A DNA stretch of 64,000 nucleotides from Lunatibacter salilacus (GCF_009797935.1 NZ_VOLC01000020.1:1-64000), one strand, 5' to 3'. Counted from the stretch's first letter, positions 46,501 to 55,048 are shown. Notes: a model not told the origin generated them from the letters alone. A program made the numbers and translations.

Positions 46501-46687
46501 CGGAACTTTCCACTTCTTCGGGTTCAGCACCTGGATAAACCGTTTTGATCACCACTACAGGCTGGTTAAAGTCCGGCATCAACTCGTAGGACAAGTTGGT
46601 GAATCCGATATAGCCAAGCAGTATAAAAACACTGAATAGTACAATGATCAGCGAAGGCCTATTGATTGCTATGGAGGTAATGTTCAT
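43568..46687 (-). CDS. RND efflux permease, HAE1 type
   Basis: A ~1039-residue inner-membrane pump of the AcrB/MexB kind, which exports drugs or hydrophobic compounds using the proton gradient. The start is ATG 46687 (MNITSIAINRPSLIIVLF); the frame is open to 46735 but this overlaps the adaptor gene. Landmarks are DFNQPVVVIKTVYPGAEPEEVESSV, the helix-4 Asp pair in LIIGILVDDATVVLENIQRH, the second-half start FAGIILGLFAITG, and FALLGLIMLMGLVTKNAILIVDF. It is the last gene of the TetR-controlled operon. Confidence 0.94.
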   Translation of the reverse strand: MNITSIAINRPSLIIVLFSVFILLGYIGFTNLSYELMPDFNQPVVVIKTVYPGAEPEEVESSVSQKIEDALSNLEGVDYLVTKSLPNASVVIANMKYGVDLDQAMLDAQRYIDNIRKDLPDQVLSPEMSKVSPNDLPIMSITATSKLSSTAFYQNLIDEYLPQIQQIKGVAEITVLGGEQREVQVKVDQEKLRQYKVSLSQVVDAINRSGLDIPAGLVQTDKEQSAVRLTGKFRTLDDIQQVQVAMPIPGSPVYVRDLAIVKDGIKEISSVSRYNGQEGIGLMLKKQGDANAVDVSRAVRDKLSQLENLHAADGVNFIIADDSTDNTIAAVNSVVFDLILAVILVSLVMLLFLRSFRNSLIVLVAIPTSLVTAFAVMWILGYTLNLMTLLAMSLIIGILVDDATVVLENIQRHLDMGKEKRGAAMEGRMEIGFSAISITLVDVVVFLPILFLQVFVADMLKQFSVVVITSTLTSLLVGFTLTPWMASRIGKSEDMQPTNPFNRFLIWFEHQLDRFISWYGRQLTWVLDHKLAFAGIILGLFAITGIIMKQGIIGKELISTGDQGKFRMYLEYDKSTSLKENNIRTLEVEQFLLQQPEVATVFSNVGGPSTGIGSLGVGSPYKSELTVQLKDARERGEIPTVTYMKIVREELKKEFPGASYAMSALGLVPRSAPIELTLSGPDQERVMAEAKKLKTTIENIPGADHVKLSVEEGSPEFQIIPDQNRLQRLGLNNAYVGLNVRNALSGNDDATLTQEGTEYPIRIQLDNFNRQNFEDVTRLLLVNPLGMPIALAQVAEIVQDKSPSLLERKDRQPAVTITADALGRPSGTVADEVVAYFKENPLPGDISYVWGSDIKRQNDSFGALGSVLLISFLLIYLIMVALYDSFVYPLVVLFSIPVAVIGAFLALNLSMNNLSLFALLGLIMLMGLVTKNAILIVDFTNQLREKGHSVRDALLEAGKGRMRPILMTTLSMVFGMLPIALAAGTASEWKNGLAWVIIGGLLSSLVLTVYLVPIVYEAIEKLRQRVQRKPISKKQESYH

Positions 46688-46697
46688 GACTCTCGGA

Positions 46698-47747
46698 TTA
46701 AAGATTGGTGATGACAGAAGCACCTTCAAATACATTGATCAGGCCTCCAATGATGATGATATCTTTTTCTTGTATACCTGAGCGGACAAGTACCTGCCCC
46801 TGGGTTCTTTTTTCAATTTGAATCCCTTGGATGTGGGCTTTGCCATCTTTGACTACATACACCTGTGGCTCCAAGTCCGAGCCAACAATTGCCGCTGAAG
46901 GGATCAATATGCCGGTAATGTCAGTATCGGTTGCTAAGGTCAAGTGTCCGTACATGCCCGCTTTGATTTCCTGTTTGGGAAGGTTGGGAACAATGATTTC
47001 GACCGGGAAACTATTGGCGGCATTGCCACGGCTTCCGATCATATGGACCTTACCGGAAGTTTCTATCGGAATAGAAGGGATGCTGACCGGATAGGTTTTG
47101 CCCAATTCGAATAGTTTGAGATCCTGTTCCGGTACCTGAATGCCCAGTTTCACCTGAGAAATATCGGTTAGCTGCAATAGTGGCTTTCCGGGAGCCGCAA
47201 AATCCCCTTCCTCCGTAAGCTTGGCTGTCACAACGCCGTCGAATGGAGCACGGGTTTGGCTTTTGCTGATTTGTTCCTTTAGTGTACTGACCTGAACGTT
47301 GGCCGTTTCCAGCGCCAACTCGGTTTTTTCCAGTTGAATGCCCTGAATGGCATCATTTTCCACCAAGATTCGGAAGCGTTTGAGATCGGCTTCCAATCCT
47401 TTTACCTGAACTTCGGCTGCTTTGAGCTGCCATTGTAGCAGGGAGTCGTCGAGCTGAACAAGGACTTGGCCCCTTCTGACAGTAGTACCTGATTCTACCA
47501 AGACACGGTTGACTTTGCCTTGGATTTCTGCACTGAGTTTACTTTCTCTATTCGGTTCAAAGGTTCCCGTGAAGCTGTATTCAGGCTGAATTTTGGTTTG
47601 AGAGACCTGTAGCGCGGTAACTTGGACAGGCTGTTCCCGGTCATAGAGGTAAACGCGCTCTTCTGCGATTTGCTTGTTGGTAATCAGTTTGGCTACCATC
47701 AGGCCCACAAGAGCCAAAGGGATCAGGATATATAGGATCTTTTTCAT
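46698..47747 (-). CDS. RND periplasmic adaptor (membrane fusion protein)
   Basis: A 349-residue HlyD/AcrA-type adaptor. An N-terminal anchor (1-20) is followed by the lipoyl half-motif LSAEIQGKVNRVLVESGTTVRRGQVLVQLDDS, a coiled-coil hairpin (about 95-155), the second lipoyl half SKSQTRAPFDGVVTAKLTEEGDFAAPGKPLLQL and a membrane-proximal barrel. It links the permease to the TolC-like channel. The start ATG at 47747 is the ATG that ends a repeat array. Confidence 0.93.
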   Translation of the reverse strand: MKKILYILIPLALVGLMVAKLITNKQIAEERVYLYDREQPVQVTALQVSQTKIQPEYSFTGTFEPNRESKLSAEIQGKVNRVLVESGTTVRRGQVLVQLDDSLLQWQLKAAEVQVKGLEADLKRFRILVENDAIQGIQLEKTELALETANVQVSTLKEQISKSQTRAPFDGVVTAKLTEEGDFAAPGKPLLQLTDISQVKLGIQVPEQDLKLFELGKTYPVSIPSIPIETSGKVHMIGSRGNAANSFPVEIIVPNLPKQEIKAGMYGHLTLATDTDITGILIPSAAIVGSDLEPQVYVVKDGKAHIQGIQIEKRTQGQVLVRSGIQEKDIIIIGGLINVFEGASVITNL

Positions 47748-48060
47748 GTTTCTATAATTGTTTTTCAGCGGTCACCCCGATGAGTCGGGGCAAGCTATGG
47801 AATCTCGCATGGTTGATAGTCATCCCAGTGTGTGACGGCTACGTCATGCTAGATTTCATGTGTTTATAATTCTTTTTTCAATGGTCAGATGGAATCTCGC
47901 AATTATAATCATCCCACTGTGTGACGATCTCGTCATGCTCGATTTCATGTGTGTATAATTGTATTTTAGAGGTCACCCCGATGAGTCGGGGCAAGCTATG
48001 GAATCTCGCATGTTTCGTAATCAGCTCAATAGTTGATGTTTTCGTTATGCTCGATTTCAT
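47745..48060 (-). repeat. Array of three 88-bp intra-operon repeats
   Basis: Copies with phases at 47745, 47857 and 47946, ending at 48060. The middle one is 89 bases. The outer two are 112 bases because each holds a 23-base insert (ACCCCGATGAGTCGGGGCAAGCT, a CCCCGA-TGAG-TCGGGG hairpin) after GGTC. The array fills the gap between the TolC-like gene and the adaptor gene and ends at the adaptor's start codon. Confidence 0.9.
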
Positions 48061-48067
48061 TTTAATA

Positions 48068-49390
48068 TCAATTCAAGAGGTTTCCACTGGTTTTTTTGAT
48101 GTCAAGAGTTGCTTTGAGGTATTCTACCATCGCATTGAGGTAGAGTTGCTGGGCATCTCTCAGGGCATTATCGGCCAATAAGACCTCGGTGAGACTGGCC
48201 AATCCTTCTTGCTGTTGGATTAGGATTCTTTGGTAAACTGACTCTGCCAATTGGATCTGTTGCTGGCTGGTCTGCAATTGGTTTTTGGCCACATGACTCT
48301 GCAGCAGCGCATTTTGGTGCAACATGTCCGTCTGTTGGACGATCAGTTCCCGCTGTAGTTGATTGTTCTGAAGTTCTACTTTTTTCTGGCTGAATTTCTT
48401 ATGGGTAACTGTGCCGTTAAATAGCGGCAGGTTCAGCTGGAGGCCTACAAAACTCACGGGATAAAAATTCAGGAACGATTCCGGTTCACCTGTAAAACCA
48501 AATCCGGTTCGACCATAATTTCCATAAAGGGCAAGGCTTGGGATTCTGCTGTTCCTAATGGTGGTCAGTTCCTGTTGGTTGATCTGTTGTTTCTTCTCCT
48601 GTATCAATTCATCCAGCATTTTTTGCGTATTCCAAACCTCTGATTCATTTATTTCAATGGCTAGAGGAATTTCCATTTCGGTACTTAGAGGCAATCCCAT
48701 GACAAATTTGAGTGCCTTCAGGACTGTCTCGTACTGATTTTCGACTTGAAGGGCTGCACTTTCGAGTTGTTGGATTTGGAGGAGCACCTTGTCCCAGTCT
48801 GTGCGCTGCGCAATGGTCTGTTCGTAAAGCAGACGAGTATTTTTCTCCAGTCTTTGGCTATTGGATAGATTTTCCTTTATAAATGCCAGCTTATTTTTCA
48901 AAATCTGGGCATTATAATACAGGTTGGAAACTTCCAGGTAAACCTGCTCTTTGGTTTTACCTTCCTGCAATAAGGTCAGTTCCTGGTAGGTTTCGGAAGC
49001 TTTAATGCCGCCCATCACCTGTGCGTCATAGAGCGGCATTTTGAAGGTCAGGTTGGCACTGATGTTATGAGGCACACCAAATTGGATTTCCCTAAAAATA
49101 CCTTCAGGCCCACCGAATGCGGATTGTGGCATCAATTGGAAAGGGAGTTCGGTAAAATATCGGTAATCCCCCTGAAGAAAGAGCTTCGGGCGGAGCTGCG
49201 CCCTGGCTTCCCGATTTTTAAGCAGGGCGATTTCACCCTGGTTCCGGGCCATTTGGATATTTTTGTTTTGCACCATAGCCGTATCAAGGCATTCCTGCAA
49301 GGTCCATGGTTTTACCTGGGCCTTTCCGGTAATACTTACAAATAGAAGTAGTAGCAGAGCTAATTTTGGTATGTGAATATTTACTAACAT
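48068..49390 (-). CDS. TolC-family outer-membrane channel
   Basis: A 440-residue protein with a signal peptide (1-24), then two repeats of the OEP fold rich in long helices. It starts PWTLQECLDTAMVQNKNIQMARNQGEIA, typical of TolC-like proteins, and shows YGNYGRTGFGFTGEPESFLNFYPVSFVGLQLNLPLFNG in its second half. It forms the outer-membrane exit of the tripartite pump. It begins 16 bases after the TetR gene. Confidence 0.93.
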   Translation of the reverse strand: MLVNIHIPKLALLLLLFVSITGKAQVKPWTLQECLDTAMVQNKNIQMARNQGEIALLKNREARAQLRPKLFLQGDYRYFTELPFQLMPQSAFGGPEGIFREIQFGVPHNISANLTFKMPLYDAQVMGGIKASETYQELTLLQEGKTKEQVYLEVSNLYYNAQILKNKLAFIKENLSNSQRLEKNTRLLYEQTIAQRTDWDKVLLQIQQLESAALQVENQYETVLKALKFVMGLPLSTEMEIPLAIEINESEVWNTQKMLDELIQEKKQQINQQELTTIRNSRIPSLALYGNYGRTGFGFTGEPESFLNFYPVSFVGLQLNLPLFNGTVTHKKFSQKKVELQNNQLQRELIVQQTDMLHQNALLQSHVAKNQLQTSQQQIQLAESVYQRILIQQQEGLASLTEVLLADNALRDAQQLYLNAMVEYLKATLDIKKTSGNLLN

Positions 49391-49406
49391 TTTTAGATAA
49401 ATTTTT

Positions 49407-49988
49407 TTAAGGTTTCATAAGGGTCAACAATGCCTGAAGCATATTCTGTCCCTGTCTTTCTATATCAAATTTGAAATTGGAGATTTTCCATTTATACATT
49501 TGCAGGCGAAAGGAGCCCATGACGATATGCACTAGTTCTTCTGTAGTAATAGCCTGAGTAAATGTGCCGGATTGTTGCCCCTGCATAATCAGGGGCATCA
49601 AATACTTCATTTTGACCTGCATCAGTTGCATGATGGCCTGATTGATTTTTTCACTTTCCTCCAACAAACCATCGGAAAATACAGCTACCACGAAATGTGG
49701 ATTAGCTTTGAAAAATTGAAATTGGCTTTGGAAGATAGCTGCAAATTTAACTTCAGGAGCAGCATCTGGAAGACAGATCTGTTCCAGCCTATCGTCCATA
49801 TTGTTACGAAGGTACTGGAGCAGGGCAAGTATAATATCTTCTTTACTATTGAAATGCCGGTAGATAGCAGCTTCCGAAAACCCCATCTCCTTCGCAAGAT
49901 TTTTAGTGGTAAGTCCACTTAAACCTGATTCGGTGAGGATTTTACCAGCTGCGCTGATTATTTCCAATTGTCTTTCAGAGATTTCCAT
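49407..49988 (-). CDS. TetR/AcrR-family repressor
   Basis: A 193-residue regulator. The N-terminal HTH reads ILTESGLSGLTTKNLAKEMGFSEAAIYRHFNSKEDIILALL, the canonical TetR DNA-binding domain; the C-terminal helices form the ligand pocket. It is the first gene of the efflux operon and should repress it by binding the palindrome at 49997-50012, which overlaps its promoter. Confidence 0.93.
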   Translation of the reverse strand: MEISERQLEIISAAGKILTESGLSGLTTKNLAKEMGFSEAAIYRHFNSKEDIILALLQYLRNNMDDRLEQICLPDAAPEVKFAAIFQSQFQFFKANPHFVVAVFSDGLLEESEKINQAIMQLMQVKMKYLMPLIMQGQQSGTFTQAITTEELVHIVMGSFRLQMYKWKISNFKFDIERQGQNMLQALLTLMKP

Positions 49989-49996
49989 TTTAGTAA

Positions 49997-50012
49997 GTTA
50001 GTATTCACTAAC
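49997..50012. promoter_or_regulatory. TetR operator
   Basis: GTTAGTATTCACTAAC is an inverted repeat with perfect six-base arms, nine bases before the TetR start codon. It abuts the -7 promoter box, so binding would block transcription of the whole efflux operon. Confidence 0.75.
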
Positions 50013-50040
50013 AAAGATAATTATTTATTTTTGGTTTCAA
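50012..50040 (-). promoter_or_regulatory. Promoter of the TetR/RND operon
   Basis: On the minus strand, TTG at 50040-50038, an 18-base spacer and TATCTTTG at 50019-50012 match the Bacteroidota consensus TTG/TAnnTTTG. The -7 box touches the TetR operator. Confidence 0.7.
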
Positions 50041-50333
50041 AATCGAAAAGTGAATTTTTTACCATTTTCTCACTTGTGGAGTTTTTGAAACTTAGTGCAA
50101 GATTGGAAAACACAAATCATGCTTTGATCGTGAAAATTATATTTTTTATAGTAAGCAAAAGCCGGTGACATCTTCGAACTAGCAGAGTTACACGAGGTCC
50201 TTGGTAACCGTGCCAAAAAATCCTGATTCAGCCCATGCCTTTCCTAAATTTACCCGCTGGGAATGCAGGAAATAATAAGAATAAAGTTTACCTTAATGAT
50301 TCATCCATTTTAAACCCCTTTTTCCATTTGCCT

Positions 50334-51866
50334 ATGAATCTTGCAGCAATTGACATCGGTACCAATTCCATTCATATGATCATCGTGAAGGTTACCTCCA
50401 AACAGACCTTTGAAGTGCTGGTGCAGGAGAAGGAAATGGTAAAGCTCGGGGTGGGCGTGTTTGCAAACAAGATGCTCAGTGAGGAGGCGTTTCAAAGAGG
50501 TGTGGAAACCATCAAACGTTACGTACAGCTAGCGGATGAATATGGGGTGGAGGATATCATTACAGCGGCCACCTCTGCCACCAGGGAGGCCAAGAACGGC
50601 CGGGAATTTTTGGACCGTCTTATTCAGGAAGTGGGACTTTCTCCCCAGTTGATCTCTGGCAAAGAAGAGTCCCGGCTGATTTTTCTCGCCGTGCGAAAGG
50701 CAATAGATTTGGGCAAGGAAAATGCACTGGTGATAGACATCGGTGGGGGAAGCACGGAAGCTGTGGTAGGTAATAAGGAGGAGGTGCTGTTTAAAAGCTC
50801 CATGAAATTAGGGGTGTTGAGACTTCTTGACCGGGTGGGTACCCAAGGGCTACTGTCCAAATCCCAGCGTACAAACCTATTAGGTCACATCAGGGATTCG
50901 TCTCAAAAAATCATGGCAGAGGCCAGGTCGGTGGGGTTTTCTAAGGTCATCGGTACCTCTGGAAGTATACGTGCCTTGGGAGAGGCTGTCATGTACCTGA
51001 ACGGAAAGGAGATCATCCAATCGGTAAACGCAGAGGCTGTCCGTTTGAAGGATTTGGAGAAGATTACCGATCGCTTACTGGACATGGATGCGGGAAAGCG
51101 CAGCGAGGTGCCGGGTATCAGTGAAAGCCGTGGGGATGCCATTCACCTAGGAGGGTTGTTGCTAGTGGAGTTGCTTCACTTGGCGGGAGTAGAGGAACTT
51201 ACCCTATCGGACGCTTCGCTTCGGGAAGGTCTGATTATCGATTATATCGAAAAGAATGGGCAAAAACTCCAAGATTCGGTGCCAGGTAAGAATTTGCGGG
51301 AACGAAGCAGCTTGCTGCTGGCCAAGCGATTCGAGACTGATGTGGAACAGAAAAGGCAGGTTGCTCGATTGGCGTTGCAGCTATTCGATCAGCTCAAGGA
51401 CTTACACGGAATGGATGCAACAGCGAGAGATCTCCTATACCAGGCCAGTTTGATTTTTGATGTAGGCACCTATGTGAATTTCAAAGATTACCACAAACAC
51501 TCCAAGTACCTCATCTTGAATAGCGGACTTCGGGGTTTTAACAATTCGGAAATCAATGTCTTGGGGCATTTGGCCAGATACCACCGCAAGTCCGGCCCAA
51601 AAAAGAAACACAAGTCGTTTGGAAACTTGGTCAAAGGGGATCGACAGATGGTGAAAGGATTGGCAGGGATACTGCGTATTGCGGTAGCCTTGGACAAGAC
51701 AAAGAATCAGTGGGTGGAAAATGTCTATTGTCTCCCGCAAGGGGAAAAGTTGATCATCCGGCTGTTTGGAGAAGGGAGCATGGAGCTGGAACTTTGGGAG
51801 GCACAACGTTTTGCCGATGTGCTGGAGAAATATATTCAACAGCCAATTCAATTTGAAATAGGCTAA
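50334..51866 (+). CDS. Ppx/GppA exopolyphosphatase/guanosine pentaphosphatase family protein
   Basis: A 510-residue enzyme of the ASKHA fold. The start is ATG 50334 (MNLAAIDIGTNSIHMIIVKV); the frame is open to 50235 but the extra residues do not fit. The phosphate-1 motif AIDIGTNSIHM, the phosphate-2 motif ALVIDIGGGSTE with its conserved Glu, and SGKEESRLIFLAV are complete, and the C-terminal third (about 320-510) is an HD-like helical domain as in E. coli Ppx. It hydrolyses polyphosphate or pppGpp; the choice cannot be made from sequence. Confidence 0.92.
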   Translation: MNLAAIDIGTNSIHMIIVKVTSKQTFEVLVQEKEMVKLGVGVFANKMLSEEAFQRGVETIKRYVQLADEYGVEDIITAATSATREAKNGREFLDRLIQEVGLSPQLISGKEESRLIFLAVRKAIDLGKENALVIDIGGGSTEAVVGNKEEVLFKSSMKLGVLRLLDRVGTQGLLSKSQRTNLLGHIRDSSQKIMAEARSVGFSKVIGTSGSIRALGEAVMYLNGKEIIQSVNAEAVRLKDLEKITDRLLDMDAGKRSEVPGISESRGDAIHLGGLLLVELLHLAGVEELTLSDASLREGLIIDYIEKNGQKLQDSVPGKNLRERSSLLLAKRFETDVEQKRQVARLALQLFDQLKDLHGMDATARDLLYQASLIFDVGTYVNFKDYHKHSKYLILNSGLRGFNNSEINVLGHLARYHRKSGPKKKHKSFGNLVKGDRQMVKGLAGILRIAVALDKTKNQWVENVYCLPQGEKLIIRLFGEGSMELELWEAQRFADVLEKYIQQPIQFEIG

Positions 51867-52214
51867 GCGATGGCCTGATAGGGTTGATGTACACTTCGAT
51901 ATGCCTTGATCAATGAATCTTCAACTGTATCATCCCATTTTATGGATCGGCTGGACCCTTTTCCAACTTAGTCTATTGGGTAGAATAGTAAGCAGCTTAT
52001 TCAAATAGCAAGACTGGAGAGTCATGTTTGGGCTATTCAATGGTTGGAACATTTTGGGACTGTTTGTCCTGATGGGATTTACCTAATGATTAAAGTTTGG
52101 AATTCGGGGTCTCGTGTCACGCCTATTAGTTGACGAAATAATAACCTGAATGATTCTGTAAACAAAGTCACACAAGATCGCTAATTTCTTCGTAAATTAG
52201 CAACTCCATTGCAA
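51867..52214. other. Gene-free stretch with a hairpin
   Basis: No convincing gene. Two very short hydrophobic frames (31 codons from 51914 and 20 codons from 52024) are present but have no support. A perfect inverted repeat GCTAATTT/AAATTAGC lies at 52180-52201 just before the next gene and may be a leader hairpin. Confidence 0.45.
52180..52201. promoter_or_regulatory. Leader hairpin before the Cys-rich small protein
   Basis: Perfect eight-base arms GCTAATTT and AAATTAGC with a CTTCGT loop, 13 bases before the start codon. It could be an operator for a metal-responsive regulator or a leader hairpin that influences translation. Confidence 0.35.
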
Positions 52215-52592
52215 ATGCTCAGAGCTATCTACCATATTGCACTAATTTTCGTCATTCTTTTGTCAGGGATGAATTATTCCGTGATTCATTCCTATTTTTT
52301 GATCAATAGGGCAGATATCGCAGCAGCATATTGTGAAAACAAGGAAAAGCCAGAATTAGCATGTAATGGAAGCTGTAAACTCGACAGCATGTTGGCCAAA
52401 GCCAAGGAGCAGCAGGAGGAAAAAGAACAGGTATATCTGGAAGATTTTCAGATAAATTATACCCTTGTTCACAGAAATGAGATCTATCCAATTCGACATG
52501 TAATCGGAGAAGTGAAATTTACTTCAAAACTTGTCTCTTCTTGGGCTGTTAAAATAAGCTTGGATTTTTTTCATCCGCCGCAGCTAGCATAA
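52215..52592 (+). CDS. Small membrane protein with Cys cluster, upstream of a copper receptor
   Basis: A 125-residue protein starting at ATG 52215. The N-terminus MLRAIYHIALIFVILLSGMNYSVI is one helix or signal anchor. It is followed by YCENKEKPELACNGSCKL, in which three Cys (C-x9-C-x3-C) could bind metal. A helical charged stretch follows (MLAKAKEQQEEKEQ). The C-terminus ends FHPPQLA. Proteins of this type often precede TonB-dependent metal receptors in Bacteroidota; a copper link is inferred from the next gene. Confidence 0.75.
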   Translation: MLRAIYHIALIFVILLSGMNYSVIHSYFLINRADIAAAYCENKEKPELACNGSCKLDSMLAKAKEQQEEKEQVYLEDFQINYTLVHRNEIYPIRHVIGEVKFTSKLVSSWAVKISLDFFHPPQLA

Positions 52593-52699
52593 TTTTTTAC
52601 TTTAAGGCCTCGCCTTGCTTCTTACCTTATGTATGCCGACCGGTTTCAGTTTGACTGAATGGGGCTGCATGCTGTCCTTAACCCAAAGAATTTTCAATC

Positions 52700-54955
52700 A
52701 TGAAATCCATTCAAACGAATTATAAAATCCTTGTAATATTGTTATTTATAGGGATCAATACAGACGCTTTCACACAACAATTTAGAGTTTTGGATCAGAG
52801 CACGCGTGAACCTATAGTCGGATTGAGTTATCACTATGGACAGGTTTCAGGAATTTCTGACGACATAGGAATAATTCAGATTCAATATTTACCTACCGAA
52901 AATATCCATTTGAGTCACATCAACTATGGCAAATGGACACTTAATCCTAGTGAATTAAAGAAAGTACTGGAAAAAGGGTTGCTGTTCAGGGCTGAGTGGT
53001 TGCTGAATTTACAACCTGTCACGGTCATTTCTCTCAAAATGACAGATGAAAAGGACCAGAAAATCTTAATCTCTGACCGAGAAAGGCTGCATCATGATGC
53101 AGGGGCGATTTTAAATCTCAATCCTTTAATTAACGGCATCCGAAAAAGCGGAGCCTTCGCCTTTGACCCTGTAATGCGGGGGTTTAAATATGATCAGTTG
53201 AATGTGGTGATCGATGGTCTGCAAACGGCAAATGCGGCCTGTCCCAACCGCATGGATCCGCCCACCTCGCAGGTATCTCTAAACCGGATCAAGCAGGTAG
53301 AAATTCTCAAGGGCCCCCATGCGCTTCGCTATGGGATCGGTCTTGGGGGTACAATCAATTACATTCAGGAAGACCCGAACTTTTCTTCCTCCTCCCAGGT
53401 CAATGGAAGGTTTTCTACAATGTATGAAAGTAACGGAAACATCTTTAGAAATGAAGGGAGTGTGGCATTTACTGGAGCGAATCATGATGTTGGCGTCATG
53501 GGTTCCTGGTCAAAAGGATCAGACTACACGGATGGAGACGGGAATGTCGTTCCAGCCAATTTTATGCGGGGAACACTCGGTATGTACGGCGATATCAGGC
53601 TTAGCAAAGCAGATTTGTTGCAGGTGACTGTCAACAGAAATTTTGCCAGGGATGTGGATTTTCCGACACTGGCGATGGACCTACGTTCTGATGATACTTG
53701 GATGGGCTCTGTCAGACATACGCGGACCTTCCAAAACCGCACCCTTCAAAGCTGGAATACATCCGCATATTTCACGCTTGTTGACCACCTGATGGACAAT
53801 CTGCTTCGGGAACTGAATCCCCGCATGATGAATGCGCGTACACCAGCGAATACCCAGAACTATGGCGCAAGGTCCGAGGGAAGCTGGAATCTCGGTGGGG
53901 GGAAATTATTTGCCGGTGCCGATTACCGCTCCGAAGCTGCCCAGGGAATCAGGGAGCGGGAATTTCTGATGGGACCGATGGCTGGCAGAACGGTTTTGGA
54001 TAATGCTTGGCAGGAATCTCAGATTCAAAAGTTGGGGACTTTTGCAACTTATTCCTATCCAATGGGAGAATATGTGCTTTCCGCAGCCGCCCGACTTGAT
54101 GTCAACCATGCTTTGGCCGATGATACGATGCCAGAGTTCGAAAATGCTGCTAATGCCAGCAAGGTAACCCAACTCAATCCTGGCCTATCGCTGGGGCTGA
54201 AAAGGGATGTTGCGGAACATTTTAATTTTGGAATATGGTTGGCGAGGGTGCAGAGAAGCGGTAGCATTATGGAGCGTTTTATTAACTATTTTCCCGTAGG
54301 AGTTGACCCGTATGAGATGGTGGGAAACCCCGATTTGAAAGCTGAAACCAATAATCAATTGGATCTGGTCATTGGCTATACAAAAGAAAGCATTCAGTTT
54401 GAATTCAGTCCCTTTGTTGCCTACCTGACAGATTATATTACCGCGGAGAAAACGGATCTCACACCTCGGATAGCATCGTCTCCCGGAGTTCGTCAGTTTG
54501 TCAATACAGAAAGCGCAGTAAAGGCAGGCTTTGAGTTTTCCGTAAACCAATATATAGGAGCTGGGATACAACAACAGTTTGCTGTGGCCTATACGTTTGG
54601 ACAGAACCTAACGCGTTCCGAGGCACTGCCGGAGATTGCTCCGATGGATATCCGCTATGCCTTGATCGGTAATCATTTGGATAATAAGCTGCATACCGCT
54701 CTCCGTCTTAGACATGTCATCGGGCAAAACAGAATTTCGGAGAGTTTTGGAGAAAGGACGACACCGGAATTTACATTGCTGGACACGGATGTGTCTTATA
54801 ATTTGACGAATCAACTGGCCATCAAAGTAGGTGCACAGAATCTGTTCAACCAATCCTATTACGAGCATCTAAACAGACCGATTGGAGTGGACAGAAGGCC
54901 AATGTTTTCTCCCGGAAGGAATTTCTTTGTAATGGTACGCATGAAGCTTCCCTGA
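52700..54955 (+). CDS. TonB-dependent receptor, OprC/NosA copper type
   Basis: A 751-residue outer-membrane receptor. A signal peptide (about 1-25) is followed by a carboxypeptidase-like domain (27-110), a plug domain and a 22-strand barrel ending FVMVRMKLP. In the plug, IDGLQTANAACPNRMDPPTSQVSLNRIKQVEILKGPHALRYG carries the CPNRMDPPTS motif (181-190) that marks the OprC/NosA family of copper receptors; a Cys and Met there suit copper binding. It probably imports copper or a copper complex with energy from TonB. The preceding Cys-rich protein gene supports this. Confidence 0.87.
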   Translation: MKSIQTNYKILVILLFIGINTDAFTQQFRVLDQSTREPIVGLSYHYGQVSGISDDIGIIQIQYLPTENIHLSHINYGKWTLNPSELKKVLEKGLLFRAEWLLNLQPVTVISLKMTDEKDQKILISDRERLHHDAGAILNLNPLINGIRKSGAFAFDPVMRGFKYDQLNVVIDGLQTANAACPNRMDPPTSQVSLNRIKQVEILKGPHALRYGIGLGGTINYIQEDPNFSSSSQVNGRFSTMYESNGNIFRNEGSVAFTGANHDVGVMGSWSKGSDYTDGDGNVVPANFMRGTLGMYGDIRLSKADLLQVTVNRNFARDVDFPTLAMDLRSDDTWMGSVRHTRTFQNRTLQSWNTSAYFTLVDHLMDNLLRELNPRMMNARTPANTQNYGARSEGSWNLGGGKLFAGADYRSEAAQGIREREFLMGPMAGRTVLDNAWQESQIQKLGTFATYSYPMGEYVLSAAARLDVNHALADDTMPEFENAANASKVTQLNPGLSLGLKRDVAEHFNFGIWLARVQRSGSIMERFINYFPVGVDPYEMVGNPDLKAETNNQLDLVIGYTKESIQFEFSPFVAYLTDYITAEKTDLTPRIASSPGVRQFVNTESAVKAGFEFSVNQYIGAGIQQQFAVAYTFGQNLTRSEALPEIAPMDIRYALIGNHLDNKLHTALRLRHVIGQNRISESFGERTTPEFTLLDTDVSYNLTNQLAIKVGAQNLFNQSYYEHLNRPIGVDRRPMFSPGRNFFVMVRMKLP

Positions 54956-54997
54956 CAATTCGATCCGTTTAATTTTAAATTGACTTATATTGAATCG

Positions 54998-55017
54998 ACT
55001 ACTTTTTTTAAAGTAGT
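54998..55017 (+). terminator. Possible terminator of the copper receptor gene
   Basis: ACTACTTT-TTTT-AAAGTAGT is a perfect eight-base hairpin 43 bases after the stop codon. It lacks the usual T-run after the stem, so the call is weak. Confidence 0.35.
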
Positions 55018-55048
55018 GATGTGGTTTCGATTAAGCAAATATTAAAAA

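Noticed and set aside
47878-48060. A 60-codon minus-strand reading frame in the repeat array (ending NCEIPSDH).
   Set aside because: It is made wholly of 88-bp repeat sequence, its frame is not kept across copies, and the repeats fit an intergenic role.
51914-52086. Two very short hydrophobic frames as small membrane proteins.
   Set aside because: Only 31 and 20 codons, with no overlap, start signal or similarity to support them.
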